NCBI GenBank assembly: GCA_009668945.1 | Contig: SBEH01000004.1 | Location: 1 to 64,000 of the forward strand | DNA: 64,000 nt | Source: Actinomycetota bacterium | GTDB taxonomy: Bacteria > Actinomycetota > Coriobacteriia > Anaerosomatales > Anaerosomataceae | Reading direction: 5' to 3' | Part shown: piece by piece, positions 57,274 to 64,000 of the stretch | How positions within the stretch are numbered: position 1 is the stretch's first letter | Layout of the letters: the number at the start of each line of letters is the position of its first letter | Notes under the pieces: model-generated | What the model was told of the DNA's origin: nothing | Seen by the model: only the letters and a program-made list of their open reading frames with translations | Database searches by the model: none | Translations under genes and position numbers: made by a program

Positions 57274-58743
57274 TCACTCGTACGCCAGCCGCCCCTCGAC
57301 CTTTCTGCCGATGTTCTGGTGCGCGCGCAGCCATTCGTCGAGAACGTCCTGCGCCGAGGTCGCCACTACCTTGCTCTGACCGGCCGCGGCGAGTTCCTCC
57401 GCCGTCACCCCCAGGTACGAGGCGCTGTTCGCGACGTGGTATCCCTGCAGACCGACCGTGTACAGCGCGTCGTCCGCTACCGGCGCCCCCTTGATGCCAA
57501 GCGACACTAGGGTCTCGTCGGCGTCGCGGTACTTCGCCCGGACTGCGCCGTTGACCTGGTAGCACTCGCCCTCGCCCGAGCAGCGGTTCTCGGTGCGCAT
57601 CCACCTCGAGAACATCGTCTTGAGCGTCTTGCCGGTCACAGTGAAGCGCGTGACGCTGTCGTCGTACGGGAAGCAGCCCATGAAGTCCATCAGCGTCACC
57701 GTCGGGCCGAGCGTCTTCACTCGGACCGATCCGGCGCCGAGGAACATCACGTCGAGCTGCAGCGACTCGGCGAGCGCGTCGGCGAGCAGGTTCCCGAGTG
57801 GCGTCTCCTCACATCGCTCCGGGTGCACGAGCGCCTCGGTGAACTTGCAGATCACCACTCCGTACTTGCGATCGACCACGTCCTTGAACGAGTCGATGAA
57901 CTCGGTGAGCTTGAGGTCGGGCTCGGCGAGGTCCTCATCGATCGGGATGAGCTGCCACTTCCACTCCACGATCGAGTTCGTGTCGTCGTCCACCACGATG
58001 TCGAATCGTCCGATCTGGTTCGTGCCCGTACCGGCCTGCGTGATGAGTACGCCGTTTACCAGCTCGGGCTCGTTCAACAGCGTGTGCGAGTGACCGCCGA
58101 TGATCATATCCACGCCCCAGGCCGGGTCTAGGTGCTCGGCGAGCTCCTTGTCACTCTCGAAGCCGATGTGCGTGAGGACGACCGTGAGGTCGATGTCGTC
58201 GTTCTTGTACGCGTTGCAGATCCGCCCGACCTCCTCCGCTGCCTCGTGGATGTCCACGAACGTCCCGATGAGTTCGTCGAGCTTGATGGCGTCGAGCGCC
58301 TTCTCGGTCAAGATGCCGGTGAACAGGATCTCGAAGCCGGCCTTCTGCATCACGTAGTGCGGCCGCATCATCCGCTTGTTGAACGGCTTGATGTAGATGT
58401 TCGCGTTTACGATGGGGAAGTTGGCGATCTTCTCGAGGAACAGCAGGTGCGGAACGCCGTAGTCCACTTCGTGATTGCCGAGGGCCACGATGTCCGGAGC
58501 GAGGTAGTTCATGACCTCGATGGTGGAGACGCCCTTGAAGTCCGAGTCGATGATCGAGCCCTGCAGCATGTCGCCCGAGATGCAGTAGATGACGTTCTCC
58601 TCCTCGGCACGCACCTTGTTGAGGTAGCCCGAGAGGAGGGGGAGACCGCCGGTGAGCGGTCCGCCTCCCGCCACCTGCTCGGCGAAGAAGTCGCCGTGCA
58701 TGTCGTTGCTGTGCAGGATCGTGAACTTCCGCGTCTCGCCCAT
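57274..58743 (-). CDS. 5'-nucleotidase / 2',3'-cyclic phosphodiesterase-type metallophosphoesterase
   Basis: This 489-aa protein has the UshA/NutA layout. The N-terminal metallophosphatase has L-H-S-N-D14-M-H16 (metal ligands), G-D-M (near 58), G-N-H-E (near 93) and G-G-H-S-H (near 230). The C-terminal substrate-binding domain (about 320-489) contains G-N-L-L-A-D-A-L. It has no signal peptide or LPXTG anchor, which is unusual for an otherwise extracytoplasmic family and implies a cytoplasmic role, or a missed start. GGGGGGAACC precedes ATG 58743. Confidence 0.88.
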   Translation of the reverse strand: MGETRKFTILHSNDMHGDFFAEQVAGGGPLTGGLPLLSGYLNKVRAEEENVIYCISGDMLQGSIIDSDFKGVSTIEVMNYLAPDIVALGNHEVDYGVPHLLFLEKIANFPIVNANIYIKPFNKRMMRPHYVMQKAGFEILFTGILTEKALDAIKLDELIGTFVDIHEAAEEVGRICNAYKNDDIDLTVVLTHIGFESDKELAEHLDPAWGVDMIIGGHSHTLLNEPELVNGVLITQAGTGTNQIGRFDIVVDDDTNSIVEWKWQLIPIDEDLAEPDLKLTEFIDSFKDVVDRKYGVVICKFTEALVHPERCEETPLGNLLADALAESLQLDVMFLGAGSVRVKTLGPTVTLMDFMGCFPYDDSVTRFTVTGKTLKTMFSRWMRTENRCSGEGECYQVNGAVRAKYRDADETLVSLGIKGAPVADDALYTVGLQGYHVANSASYLGVTAEELAAAGQSKVVATSAQDVLDEWLRAHQNIGRKVEGRLAYE

Positions 58744-58843
58744 GGTTCCCCCCGCCGATAGAAGCTGCCGCCAGAGGAGATGGTACCCCGCGGGGCGGCG
58801 CGACATCCTACTGAGACGGTTGAGGCGGCGGAGCGGGCGCGCG

Positions 58844-59614
58844 CTAGACGATCACGCGCGGTGGGAGGAACGGACCCACGCACATCCACAGGTAGTACAG
58901 CAGCAGCAGGATGCAGAAGCAGCCTGTCGGGACCGCGGCCAGGCAGACCCACCACCGCTTCGCCTCCGAACCGAGGGGCGCCGCGTTCTGGGCGATGTCC
59001 CGTTCCCGCACCACGATGCGGTCGTCGTTCACGCGGACCGCCCTGAGCCCGGCCATCCACATGCCGAGGCTCGAGGAGTGCGTCCGCCGGAGTGTCAGCC
59101 AGTAGAAGGCAGCCCAGCCGGTGAGGCCGGCGGCCAGCAGCCACTCCCACACCAGGATCGGCTCGGGCGCAGCAAGACCCTCGTAGCCGAGGGCGGTGAG
59201 CCACCAATGTGCAGCTGTGTCGGATATGTGTATCCACACCGGTTGGAGACCCGCTTCGGTCGCGAAGAACATCCAGACGATGAGCGTGATGGCCGTTGGC
59301 ACGAGCAGCATCGGTCCGAAGCCCACCAGAACGTCGGTCGCCCACGCGCTGTAGCGCCGCCCGAGTGACGCCTGCGGGACCGGTGCGCTGTCCTCGGGAC
59401 GTACACGGCGCTCGACGATCGCCGAGGCGACTTCGAGTGCGCCGCCGAAGTCCGCAACGACGGCGGCCGCGTCGCCTCGCTCACCGATCTCCTCGAAGAG
59501 GTGCGCTCGCATCTCCTCGATGGTGTCGTCGGCATCCGCTGTCGGCAGGCCCCTGAGGCCACGGCGCACCTCCCTCAGGTACCTGTCCACGAGTTTGCGC
59601 TCGGCCTCGGTCAT
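58844..59614 (-). CDS. HAAS/DUF1700-type N-terminal domain with RDD-like membrane domain
   Basis: This 256-aa protein has an N-terminal helical domain (1-70; M-R-A-H-L-F-E-E-I-G-E-R-G-D near 36-48) like the HAAS/DUF1700 signalling-regulated domain, then four TM helices with R-R-Y-S-A-W-A-T-D near residue 86, matching the RDD membrane domain. Its ATG overlaps the stop of the upstream PadR gene (ATGA). PadR and HAAS-membrane pairs are common two-gene stress operons; the output is unknown. Confidence 0.75.
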   Translation of the reverse strand: MTEAERKLVDRYLREVRRGLRGLPTADADDTIEEMRAHLFEEIGERGDAAAVVADFGGALEVASAIVERRVRPEDSAPVPQASLGRRYSAWATDVLVGFGPMLLVPTAITLIVWMFFATEAGLQPVWIHISDTAAHWWLTALGYEGLAAPEPILVWEWLLAAGLTGWAAFYWLTLRRTHSSSLGMWMAGLRAVRVNDDRIVVRERDIAQNAAPLGSEAKRWWVCLAAVPTGCFCILLLLYYLWMCVGPFLPPRVIV

Positions 59615-59976
59615 CGGCTGCCGCCCCCTAGATCTCCTAGCGCGGACGATACGGAGTCCCACTCGGCCCAGGCACGCTCGAGGAACGCGTGACCGGCGTT
59701 GGTGATTCGGTAATACTTGCGCGGTCCTGCGGGCCCCTCATCCGACCAGGCGGCCGAGACCAATCCGTCGGATTCGAGTCGGCGCAGCACCGGGTACACC
59801 GTGCCTTCGCCGGCCACGAGGCCGCCCCGCTCCTTGAGTTCGCGCACTATCGCATAGCCGTAGAGCTCCTGGCGGTCCACCAGGCTCAAGATCATCAGCT
59901 CGACTATGCCTTTGCGCAGCTGAGTGGCCCACGACGCGAAGTCGTCGGGCGGGTTCGGCGGAGGTGTCCTTGCCAC
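59611..59976 (-). CDS. PadR-family transcriptional regulator
   Basis: This 121-aa regulator has the PadR winged helix: L-M-I-L-S-L-V-D-R-Q-E-L-Y-G-Y-A-I-V (helix 1-2), E-G-T-V-Y-P-V-L-R-R-L-E-S-D-G-L-V (recognition helix and wing start), and G-P-R-K-Y-Y-R-I-T. It controls its own operon with the following HAAS/RDD gene. Start GTG 59976 has a weak ribosome site; an in-frame longer start would overlap the promoter. Confidence 0.92.
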   Translation of the reverse strand: MARTPPPNPPDDFASWATQLRKGIVELMILSLVDRQELYGYAIVRELKERGGLVAGEGTVYPVLRRLESDGLVSAAWSDEGPAGPRKYYRITNAGHAFLERAWAEWDSVSSALGDLGGGSR

Positions 59977-59996
59977 GGGCAGCCCGTCTCGAGGTG

Positions 59997-60024
59997 ATAC
60001 TATGCAATAGACAGTACCAGGCAA
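59997..60024 (-). promoter_or_regulatory. Promoter of the padR operon
   Basis: On the minus strand TTGCCT (60024-60019) and TAGTAT (60002-59997) are 16 bases apart, placing the start about 14 bases before the padR GTG. No clear PadR palindrome was confirmed. Confidence 0.5.
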
Positions 60025-60105
60025 TGCGAGGTACGCGCAAGGAATCGCAAGTGCGGTAGACTGCACGGACGGCATCTGTCCGGCTCCGCACCCGGAGGCG
60101 ACTCC

Positions 60106-60894
60106 TTGAGCATCATCGATGTCCACACGCATGCGTTCGCCGACAGCATCGCCGGGGCGGCGCTCTCGACGCTCCTCGGGGCGGCCGAGGTCAATGCGTA
60201 CTACGACGGCACCATCGCCGGTTTGGTCGCGGCGATGGACCGAAGCGGTGTGGACTGTTCCGTCGTCGCTCCGGTCGCCACCAAGCCGTCACAGGTTGCG
60301 ACCATCAACCGCTGGGTGACCTCGATCTCGAACCCCAGGATCATCCCGTTCGGCGCCATGCATCCCGACTTCGAGGACCCGGGGACCGAACTCGCCAGGC
60401 TCAAGGCTCTCGGCGTGAAGGGCATCAAGCTCCACTCGCAGAATCAGGAGTTCTGTCCCGATGAGCCGCGGCTGGATCCCGTGTACGAGGCCGCGAGCAA
60501 TCTCGGCATGGTCATCCTCTTTCACGCGGGCGGCTTCGTCGTGAAGCAGGGTACCGAGGCACGACCGGCCGAATTCGCACGGATGCTCGACCGTTTTCCG
60601 CGCCTGACCTGCATCCTTGCACACATGGGCAGCTACCTGTACTGGGACGAAGTCCGCGAGTACCTCTGCGGCCGGGACGTCTACCTCGATACGGCGTATG
60701 TACCGCGACACCTGCCCGACCCGGAGTTCCTGGCACTCATCCGCGACCACGGCGTTCACCGGGTGCTCTTCGGCTCCGACGGACCGTGGACGGATGCCGG
60801 GGTAGAGATCGGCCATCTTCGCGGGCTCGGGCTGACCTCCGCCGAGCTGGAGGCCGTGCTTGGCGGCAACGCGGAGCGTCTTCTCGGGCTGTAG
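60106..60894 (+). CDS. Amidohydrolase (TIM-barrel metal hydrolase)
   Basis: This 262-aa protein belongs to the amidohydrolase-2 family: M-S-I-I-D-V-H-T-H (metal ligands H7/H9), G-I-K-L-H-S near 113, I-L-F-H-A-G near 144, L-A-H-M-G-S near 175 and V-L-F-G-S-D-G-P near 230 with catalytic Asp. Such enzymes deaminate or hydrolyse cyclic or aromatic substrates; none can be assigned. Start TTG 60106 follows GGAGGCGACTCC. Confidence 0.85.
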   Translation: MSIIDVHTHAFADSIAGAALSTLLGAAEVNAYYDGTIAGLVAAMDRSGVDCSVVAPVATKPSQVATINRWVTSISNPRIIPFGAMHPDFEDPGTELARLKALGVKGIKLHSQNQEFCPDEPRLDPVYEAASNLGMVILFHAGGFVVKQGTEARPAEFARMLDRFPRLTCILAHMGSYLYWDEVREYLCGRDVYLDTAYVPRHLPDPEFLALIRDHGVHRVLFGSDGPWTDAGVEIGHLRGLGLTSAELEAVLGGNAERLLGL

Positions 60895-60958
60895 GGGGCG
60901 CGGTGCCCCCGTCGCTCACGAGGGGTACATACTCAACAGGGCGAGCCGGGGGTGCGCG

Positions 60959-61327
60959 ATGGCAGCGCTCATCATGGTGGTCGAGGACGACCAACTGAAC
61001 CGCTATCTGGTGACCTACCTGCTGGAGAAGAGCGGGTACGAGATCGAGGTAGCCGTAGACGGTGTCGAGGCGCTTGCCCTGCTCGAGAAGAGAATGCCCC
61101 GCCTGATACTCATGGACATGCAACTGCCACTACTCGACGGCTATGAAGCCACGCGCCGCATCAAGGCGGACGAGCGGTTCAGGTCCATTCCGGTCGTTGC
61201 GATCACCGCGCACTCGACGCCGCGCGACCAACGGCGCGCGATTGAAGCGGGCGTCGACGACTTCGTGTCGAAACCCGTGGATGCCGATGGTCTTCTCGCG
61301 CTGGTGAAGCGCCTCGTCGGGGAGTAG
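60959..61327 (+). CDS. Single-domain response regulator (REC only)
   Basis: This 122-aa receiver has E9-D10-D11 (metal site), phospho-acceptor D53 (L-I-L-M-D-M-Q-L-P), T83 and K105 (V-S-K-P-V-D), all intact, and no output domain. It is similar in layout to DivK/CheY-type receivers that act by protein interaction. Its kinase is not in the window. The ATG at 60959 follows a G-rich site. Confidence 0.93.
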   Translation: MAALIMVVEDDQLNRYLVTYLLEKSGYEIEVAVDGVEALALLEKRMPRLILMDMQLPLLDGYEATRRIKADERFRSIPVVAITAHSTPRDQRRAIEAGVDDFVSKPVDADGLLALVKRLVGE

Positions 61328-61346
61328 GCACCGGCCTCCACGCCAG

Positions 61347-61375
61347 TTGCGTTCGCTCCTGCCGAACGGTACTCT
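61347..61375 (+). promoter_or_regulatory. Sigma-70 promoter of tRNA-Phe
   Basis: TTGCGT (61347-61352), 17 bases, then TACTCT (61370-61375) lie about 17 bases before the tRNA 5' end. Confidence 0.6.
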
Positions 61376-61391
61376 CTTGCAGCACCATCAC

Positions 61392-61467
61392 GGCCAGGTA
61401 GCTCAGTTGGTAGAGCAGGGGACTGAAAATCCCCGTGTCGGCGGTTCAAGTCCGTCTCTGGCCACCA
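61392..61467 (+). tRNA. tRNA-Phe (anticodon GAA)
   Basis: This 76-base tRNA has a GGCCAGG acceptor arm pairing with TCTGGCC (including one G-U pair), a D loop with GGTAGCTCAGTTGG, anticodon stem GGGGA/TCCCC enclosing CTGAAAA with anticodon GAA, and a T arm GGTTCAAGTCC. The CCA end is encoded (61465-61467). Discriminator A is at 61464. Confidence 0.97.
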
Positions 61468-61475
61468 GCGAACAC

Positions 61476-61510
61476 AAGAAGGGCCGCCCCGATACCGGGC
61501 GGCTCTTCTT
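61476..61510 (+). terminator. Rho-independent terminator after tRNA-Phe
   Basis: AAGAAGGGCCGCCC (61476-61489) pairs with GGGCGGCTCTTCTT (61497-61510) with one G-U wobble around a 7-base loop. It is read on the plus strand; the reverse strand also forms a hairpin, so it may end the convergent ABC operon too. Confidence 0.8.
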
Positions 61511-61539
61511 CGTCATGCTCGCGTGCTGTGCGCGACCGG

Positions 61540-62334
61540 CTATATGCTCAAATCGCGCGCCGAATAGAACCGGTAGGTGCCTACGACCGACGCGCCGATG
61601 ATGACTGCGGACAGCGCCACGAACACCGGGTCCAGCCCGTCCTTCATGACGAGTGCCGCGTCGAAGTACTTGAACGGCGTGAAGTACTTCATGAAGTCCA
61701 GCTTCTCGTTCAGGTTCACCACGTAGTACAGCACGAACATCACGAGCATCACGGTGGTTGCCCGGCCTGAGGCGAAGCGCGGCTTGCGGGCACTTCCGGC
61801 GATGACTGCGCCGATTGACAGGAACATGAGCTGCAAGAAGAGCAGCCCTACCATGAGCAGCGCGATCTCGTGGCCTACCGACTCGCCTTTGCCGTAGTAG
61901 CCCACGAAGTACACCGACGACCACCAGGTCACGGCGTTCAGGATGACAACGTTCGCCAACCCGGCCAGTAGCTTGCCGGTGATCACCCGGTGCCGAGATG
62001 CTGGCTTGGCGAACAGGAACTCGGACGTCCTGTCCCGCTCCTCCTTGGAGATAAGGTTCGCGCCGAGCAAGACGGCGTGAACGGCGCCCATCACCGCGAG
62101 GTACAGGAACAACACCCCGTAGAAGCCGCTCGCCTTCAGCAGGTCGAAGCCGGTCAGGCCGAAGATCACTTGCATCCCCTTGGGCAGGCCGGCCATGATT
62201 TCGGCCGCCGACTGCCCGGCTTGCTCGTAGGCGGCGAACTTGGCCATACCGGCCATCACCATGAAGACCATGCCGAGCGACCAGAAGACCAGGTTCCAGC
62301 GGTGCGCCTTCATCTCTCGTCTGAAGATGTTCAT
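61540..62334 (-). CDS. ABC-2 type permease subunit
   Basis: This 264-aa protein has six predicted TM helices and the N-terminus M-N-I-F-R-R-E-M, with R-D-R-T-S-E-F-L-F-A-K-P-A-S-R near residue 100, an ABC-2 permease coupling motif. It is the third gene of an ATPase-permease-permease operon read leftward from the window end. ATG 62334 was chosen; GTG 62343 immediately after the upstream stop is an alternative. Confidence 0.88.
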   Translation of the reverse strand: MNIFRREMKAHRWNLVFWSLGMVFMVMAGMAKFAAYEQAGQSAAEIMAGLPKGMQVIFGLTGFDLLKASGFYGVLFLYLAVMGAVHAVLLGANLISKEERDRTSEFLFAKPASRHRVITGKLLAGLANVVILNAVTWWSSVYFVGYYGKGESVGHEIALLMVGLLFLQLMFLSIGAVIAGSARKPRFASGRATTVMLVMFVLYYVVNLNEKLDFMKYFTPFKYFDAALVMKDGLDPVFVALSAVIIGASVVGTYRFYSARDLSI

Positions 62335-62343
62335 GTCCTCCAC

Positions 62344-63156
62344 CTAAGCTGCGGCCCGGATGTCCTTCCTCTGGAAGAGCACGTATGTCGCGGCTACGAA
62401 CACCACGACAAGAACGGCTTCGAGGACGAGGTAGCGGCTCTCGAAGGCCGTGTTGTTGATGATGTACATCGAGTCGAAAAACTTGAACGGCGTCATGTAC
62501 CGGACCTTGTCGTTGCCTAGGATCTCACCGAGCATGCCGATGATGAAGAAGGTGAAGACCGTCGGAAGCGAGACGGCGACCGCGGTCTTGATCTTCGGGA
62601 TGAGCACCGCGAACAGCGCCCCGAGCGCCATGAAGAACAGCTGGATGAGAAGCATCGTGAGCGACAGCAGGACGAAGGTGCTTGTGGTCACCGTCTCGCC
62701 CGTGCTCGACGTGGCGATCTGCGCCGCGACGTAGCCTGCGAGTGCGAACGCCAGGCTCACGGCCACGACAGAGACGAGCGCTGCGGCAAGCTTGGCCGTG
62801 AGGATCTTCGGTCGCGTGACCGGCTTGGAGATGAGGAAGTCGGCGGTCTTGCCGGCGAACTCCTTGGCGATCGACCCGGCGCCGATGTTCATCGCCTGGA
62901 TAGCTCCCGCCACCGTGGCGAAGCTCAGGAAGTATGCGTAGAAGCCGAAAATCGTGAAGAAGTTCGAGAGTGAGATGGCGAACGCGGCGCGCACCGCCTC
63001 GGGCAGGCCGCCGATCATCTGTTTCGACGCCTCCACGTCCGAGCTGAACGCGGGGTACATCCCGATCATGAACAGCGCGACCATGCCCGCGAGCGACGCC
63101 ATCCAGATGAGCGTCGACTTGCGGTAGGCCACGATCTCACGGAGGAAGACGTTCAC
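62344..63156 (-). CDS. ABC-2 type permease subunit
   Basis: This 270-aa protein has six TM helices and a matching coupling motif (F-A-G-K-T-A-D-F-L-I-S-K-P-V-T-R, about 95-110), so it is a paralogue of the downstream permease; the two probably form a heterodimeric channel. GTG 63156 follows a GGAGG site. The gene spacing is 4 bases to the ATPase and zero to the next permease. Confidence 0.88.
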   Translation of the reverse strand: MNVFLREIVAYRKSTLIWMASLAGMVALFMIGMYPAFSSDVEASKQMIGGLPEAVRAAFAISLSNFFTIFGFYAYFLSFATVAGAIQAMNIGAGSIAKEFAGKTADFLISKPVTRPKILTAKLAAALVSVVAVSLAFALAGYVAAQIATSSTGETVTTSTFVLLSLTMLLIQLFFMALGALFAVLIPKIKTAVAVSLPTVFTFFIIGMLGEILGNDKVRYMTPFKFFDSMYIINNTAFESRYLVLEAVLVVVFVAATYVLFQRKDIRAAA

Positions 63157-63160
63157 GGAG

Positions 63161-64000
63161 TCACTCCTCCTTCTGGTAGTAGTGCAAGAAGATCTCCTCC
63201 AGGTCTGGCTCGATGACCTGCAGGTCCACGAGGTCGAGTCCTGCGAGCAGTTTCGTCATGTCGTTCAAGCGTCCGTGGAAGAGGAAGTCCACCGAGTGGT
63301 TCGATATTGCGAGGTCGGTGACGCCGGACAGCGTGAACATCGAGGGATCCGGTGCGCTCACCAGGTCGAGCTTGAAGCGCTTGGTCGCGGTCTCGAGCAG
63401 CGTCTTGATCTCGTCGACGCGGATGATCGACCCGTCCTTGATGATCGCCACGCGGTCGCAGAGCTTCTGGACCTCGGACAGGATGTGCGAACTGAAGAGC
63501 ACGGTCGCGCCTTCGGCGTTCTCCTCGCGCAGCAGGTGGAAGAACTCCTGCTGGATGAGCGGATCAAGGCCGCCGGTCGGCTCGTCGAGCATGATCAGCT
63601 TCGGTTTGTGTGCCAGGCCCTGAATGATGCCGACCTTCTTCTTGTTGCCGTAGGAGAGGTCGTCAATCTTCCTCTTGAGGTCGAGATCGAACCGCTCGGC
63701 GAGCTCCCTAGCGCGTGCCTCGGTCTGCTTCACGTCCCTGTCGTAGAAGCTGGCCGAGTAGCGAAGCAGGTCGATGGCTCGCATGTCGTCGTAGTAGAAG
63801 ACCTCGGAGGGGAGGTAGCCCACCTCCTGACGGATCTCGGGGCCGGATGTGACGATGTCCTTGCCGAACACCGTGGCCGAGCCGCTCGTGAGGTGGATGA
63901 GGCCGAGCAGTGTGCGGATGGTGGTGGACTTTCCTGCGCCGTTAGGACCGATGAAGCCGTAGATCTCACCTTCTCCGACGGCCATGTCGAGGTCGACGAT
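63161..64000 (-). CDS. ABC transporter ATP-binding protein, partial (cut by window end)
   Basis: The visible 279 residues include Walker A G-P-N-G-A-G-K-S-T, Q-loop region V-G-Y-L-P-S-E, signature L-S-Y-G-N-K-K-K, Walker B L-I-M-L-D-E-P-T and switch S-S-H. The N-terminus continues beyond position 64000. It supplies the motor for the two following permeases. A promoter cannot be seen because the gene is cut. Confidence 0.93.
   Translation of the reverse strand: MVDLDMAVGEGEIYGFIGPNGAGKSTTIRTLLGLIHLTSGSATVFGKDIVTSGPEIRQEVGYLPSEVFYYDDMRAIDLLRYSASFYDRDVKQTEARARELAERFDLDLKRKIDDLSYGNKKKVGIIQGLAHKPKLIMLDEPTGGLDPLIQQEFFHLLREENAEGATVLFSSHILSEVQKLCDRVAIIKDGSIIRVDEIKTLLETATKRFKLDLVSAPDPSMFTLSGVTDLAISNHSVDFLFHGRLNDMTKLLAGLDLVDLQVIEPDLEEIFLHYYQKEE

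Noticed and set aside
1-64000. CRISPR arrays, insertion sequences, prophage or integrase genes
   Set aside because: No regularly spaced repeats, transposase or phage motifs were found on either strand.

Overview
The window is a single, gene-dense, high-GC stretch of bacterial chromosome with about 63 protein genes, two tRNAs and no insertion sequences, prophage, CRISPR array or rRNA. Several features point to an actinobacterial lineage, most likely an anaerobic or respiratory relative of the Coriobacteriia. These are many GTG/TTG starts, DUF2510, DUF6325, TipAS and PsiE-type proteins, a 3-alpha-HSD-like short-chain dehydrogenase, polyketide-exporter-type ABC permeases, two membrane-anchored multiheme c-type cytochromes, two DUF362 proteins with ferredoxin partners, and a NapH-type iron-sulfur membrane protein. 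The taxonomic placement is inference; no 16S or ribosomal-protein gene is present. A -10 of TATACT or TACACT recurs at recognisable promoters.

Layout. 1-6.9 kb: partial zinc-ribbon protein, a 1176-aa modular lipoprotein, a small lipoprotein, an orphan transhydrogenase alpha-1 subunit divergent from carbamate kinase, and tRNA-Ser(CGA). 6.9-14.6 kb: a PHP-glycosyltransferase fusion, DUF6325, a flavodoxin, SixA, a HhH-like protein, PsiE and an ATP-grasp ligase. 14.8-18 kb: a redox module (68-aa protein, HAMP membrane protein, 2-TM protein, 12-motif cytochrome). 18-30 kb: SDR, ABC exporter, RlpA-like protein, GH13 alpha-glucosidase, a NapH/NapG fusion with Tat-type DUF362, a secreted DUF5648 protein and a possible structured RNA. 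30-42 kb: cNMP, SPFH, DUF2510, PEBP and GYD proteins, a MarR-controlled heterodimeric ABC exporter, YqeY, guanine deaminase, a Cys-rich pseudo-receiver protein and a DEAD-box helicase. 42-46.6 kb: a second redox module (67-aa protein, 1025-aa multiheme cytochrome, heme-motif HAMP protein). 46.9-64 kb: RlmKL, acylphosphatase, CspA, an autoregulated TipA-like MerR regulator, PsuG, LOG protein, transglutaminase-like protein, MFS transporter, thioredoxin reductase, DUF362-ferredoxin, 5'-nucleotidase, PadR/RDD pair, amidohydrolase, response regulator, tRNA-Phe(GAA) and a three-gene ABC-2 operon running off the end.

The most interesting pattern is that two loci about 26 kb apart carry the same unusual trio: a homologous ~68-aa soluble protein with an SDPDDP-x-KI motif, a two-TM HAMP protein with no kinase or chemotaxis output domain, and an N-terminally anchored multiheme cytochrome. 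One HAMP protein carries a CX3CH heme-type motif in its sensor domain, and the cytochrome of the other locus opens with a CX3CH motif. I interpret this as a duplicated redox-sensing or electron-transfer module that I cannot match to a named system. Supporting genes (flavodoxin, thioredoxin reductase, NapH/NapG fusion, DUF362-ferredoxin) fit an electron-transfer-rich, low-oxygen lifestyle.
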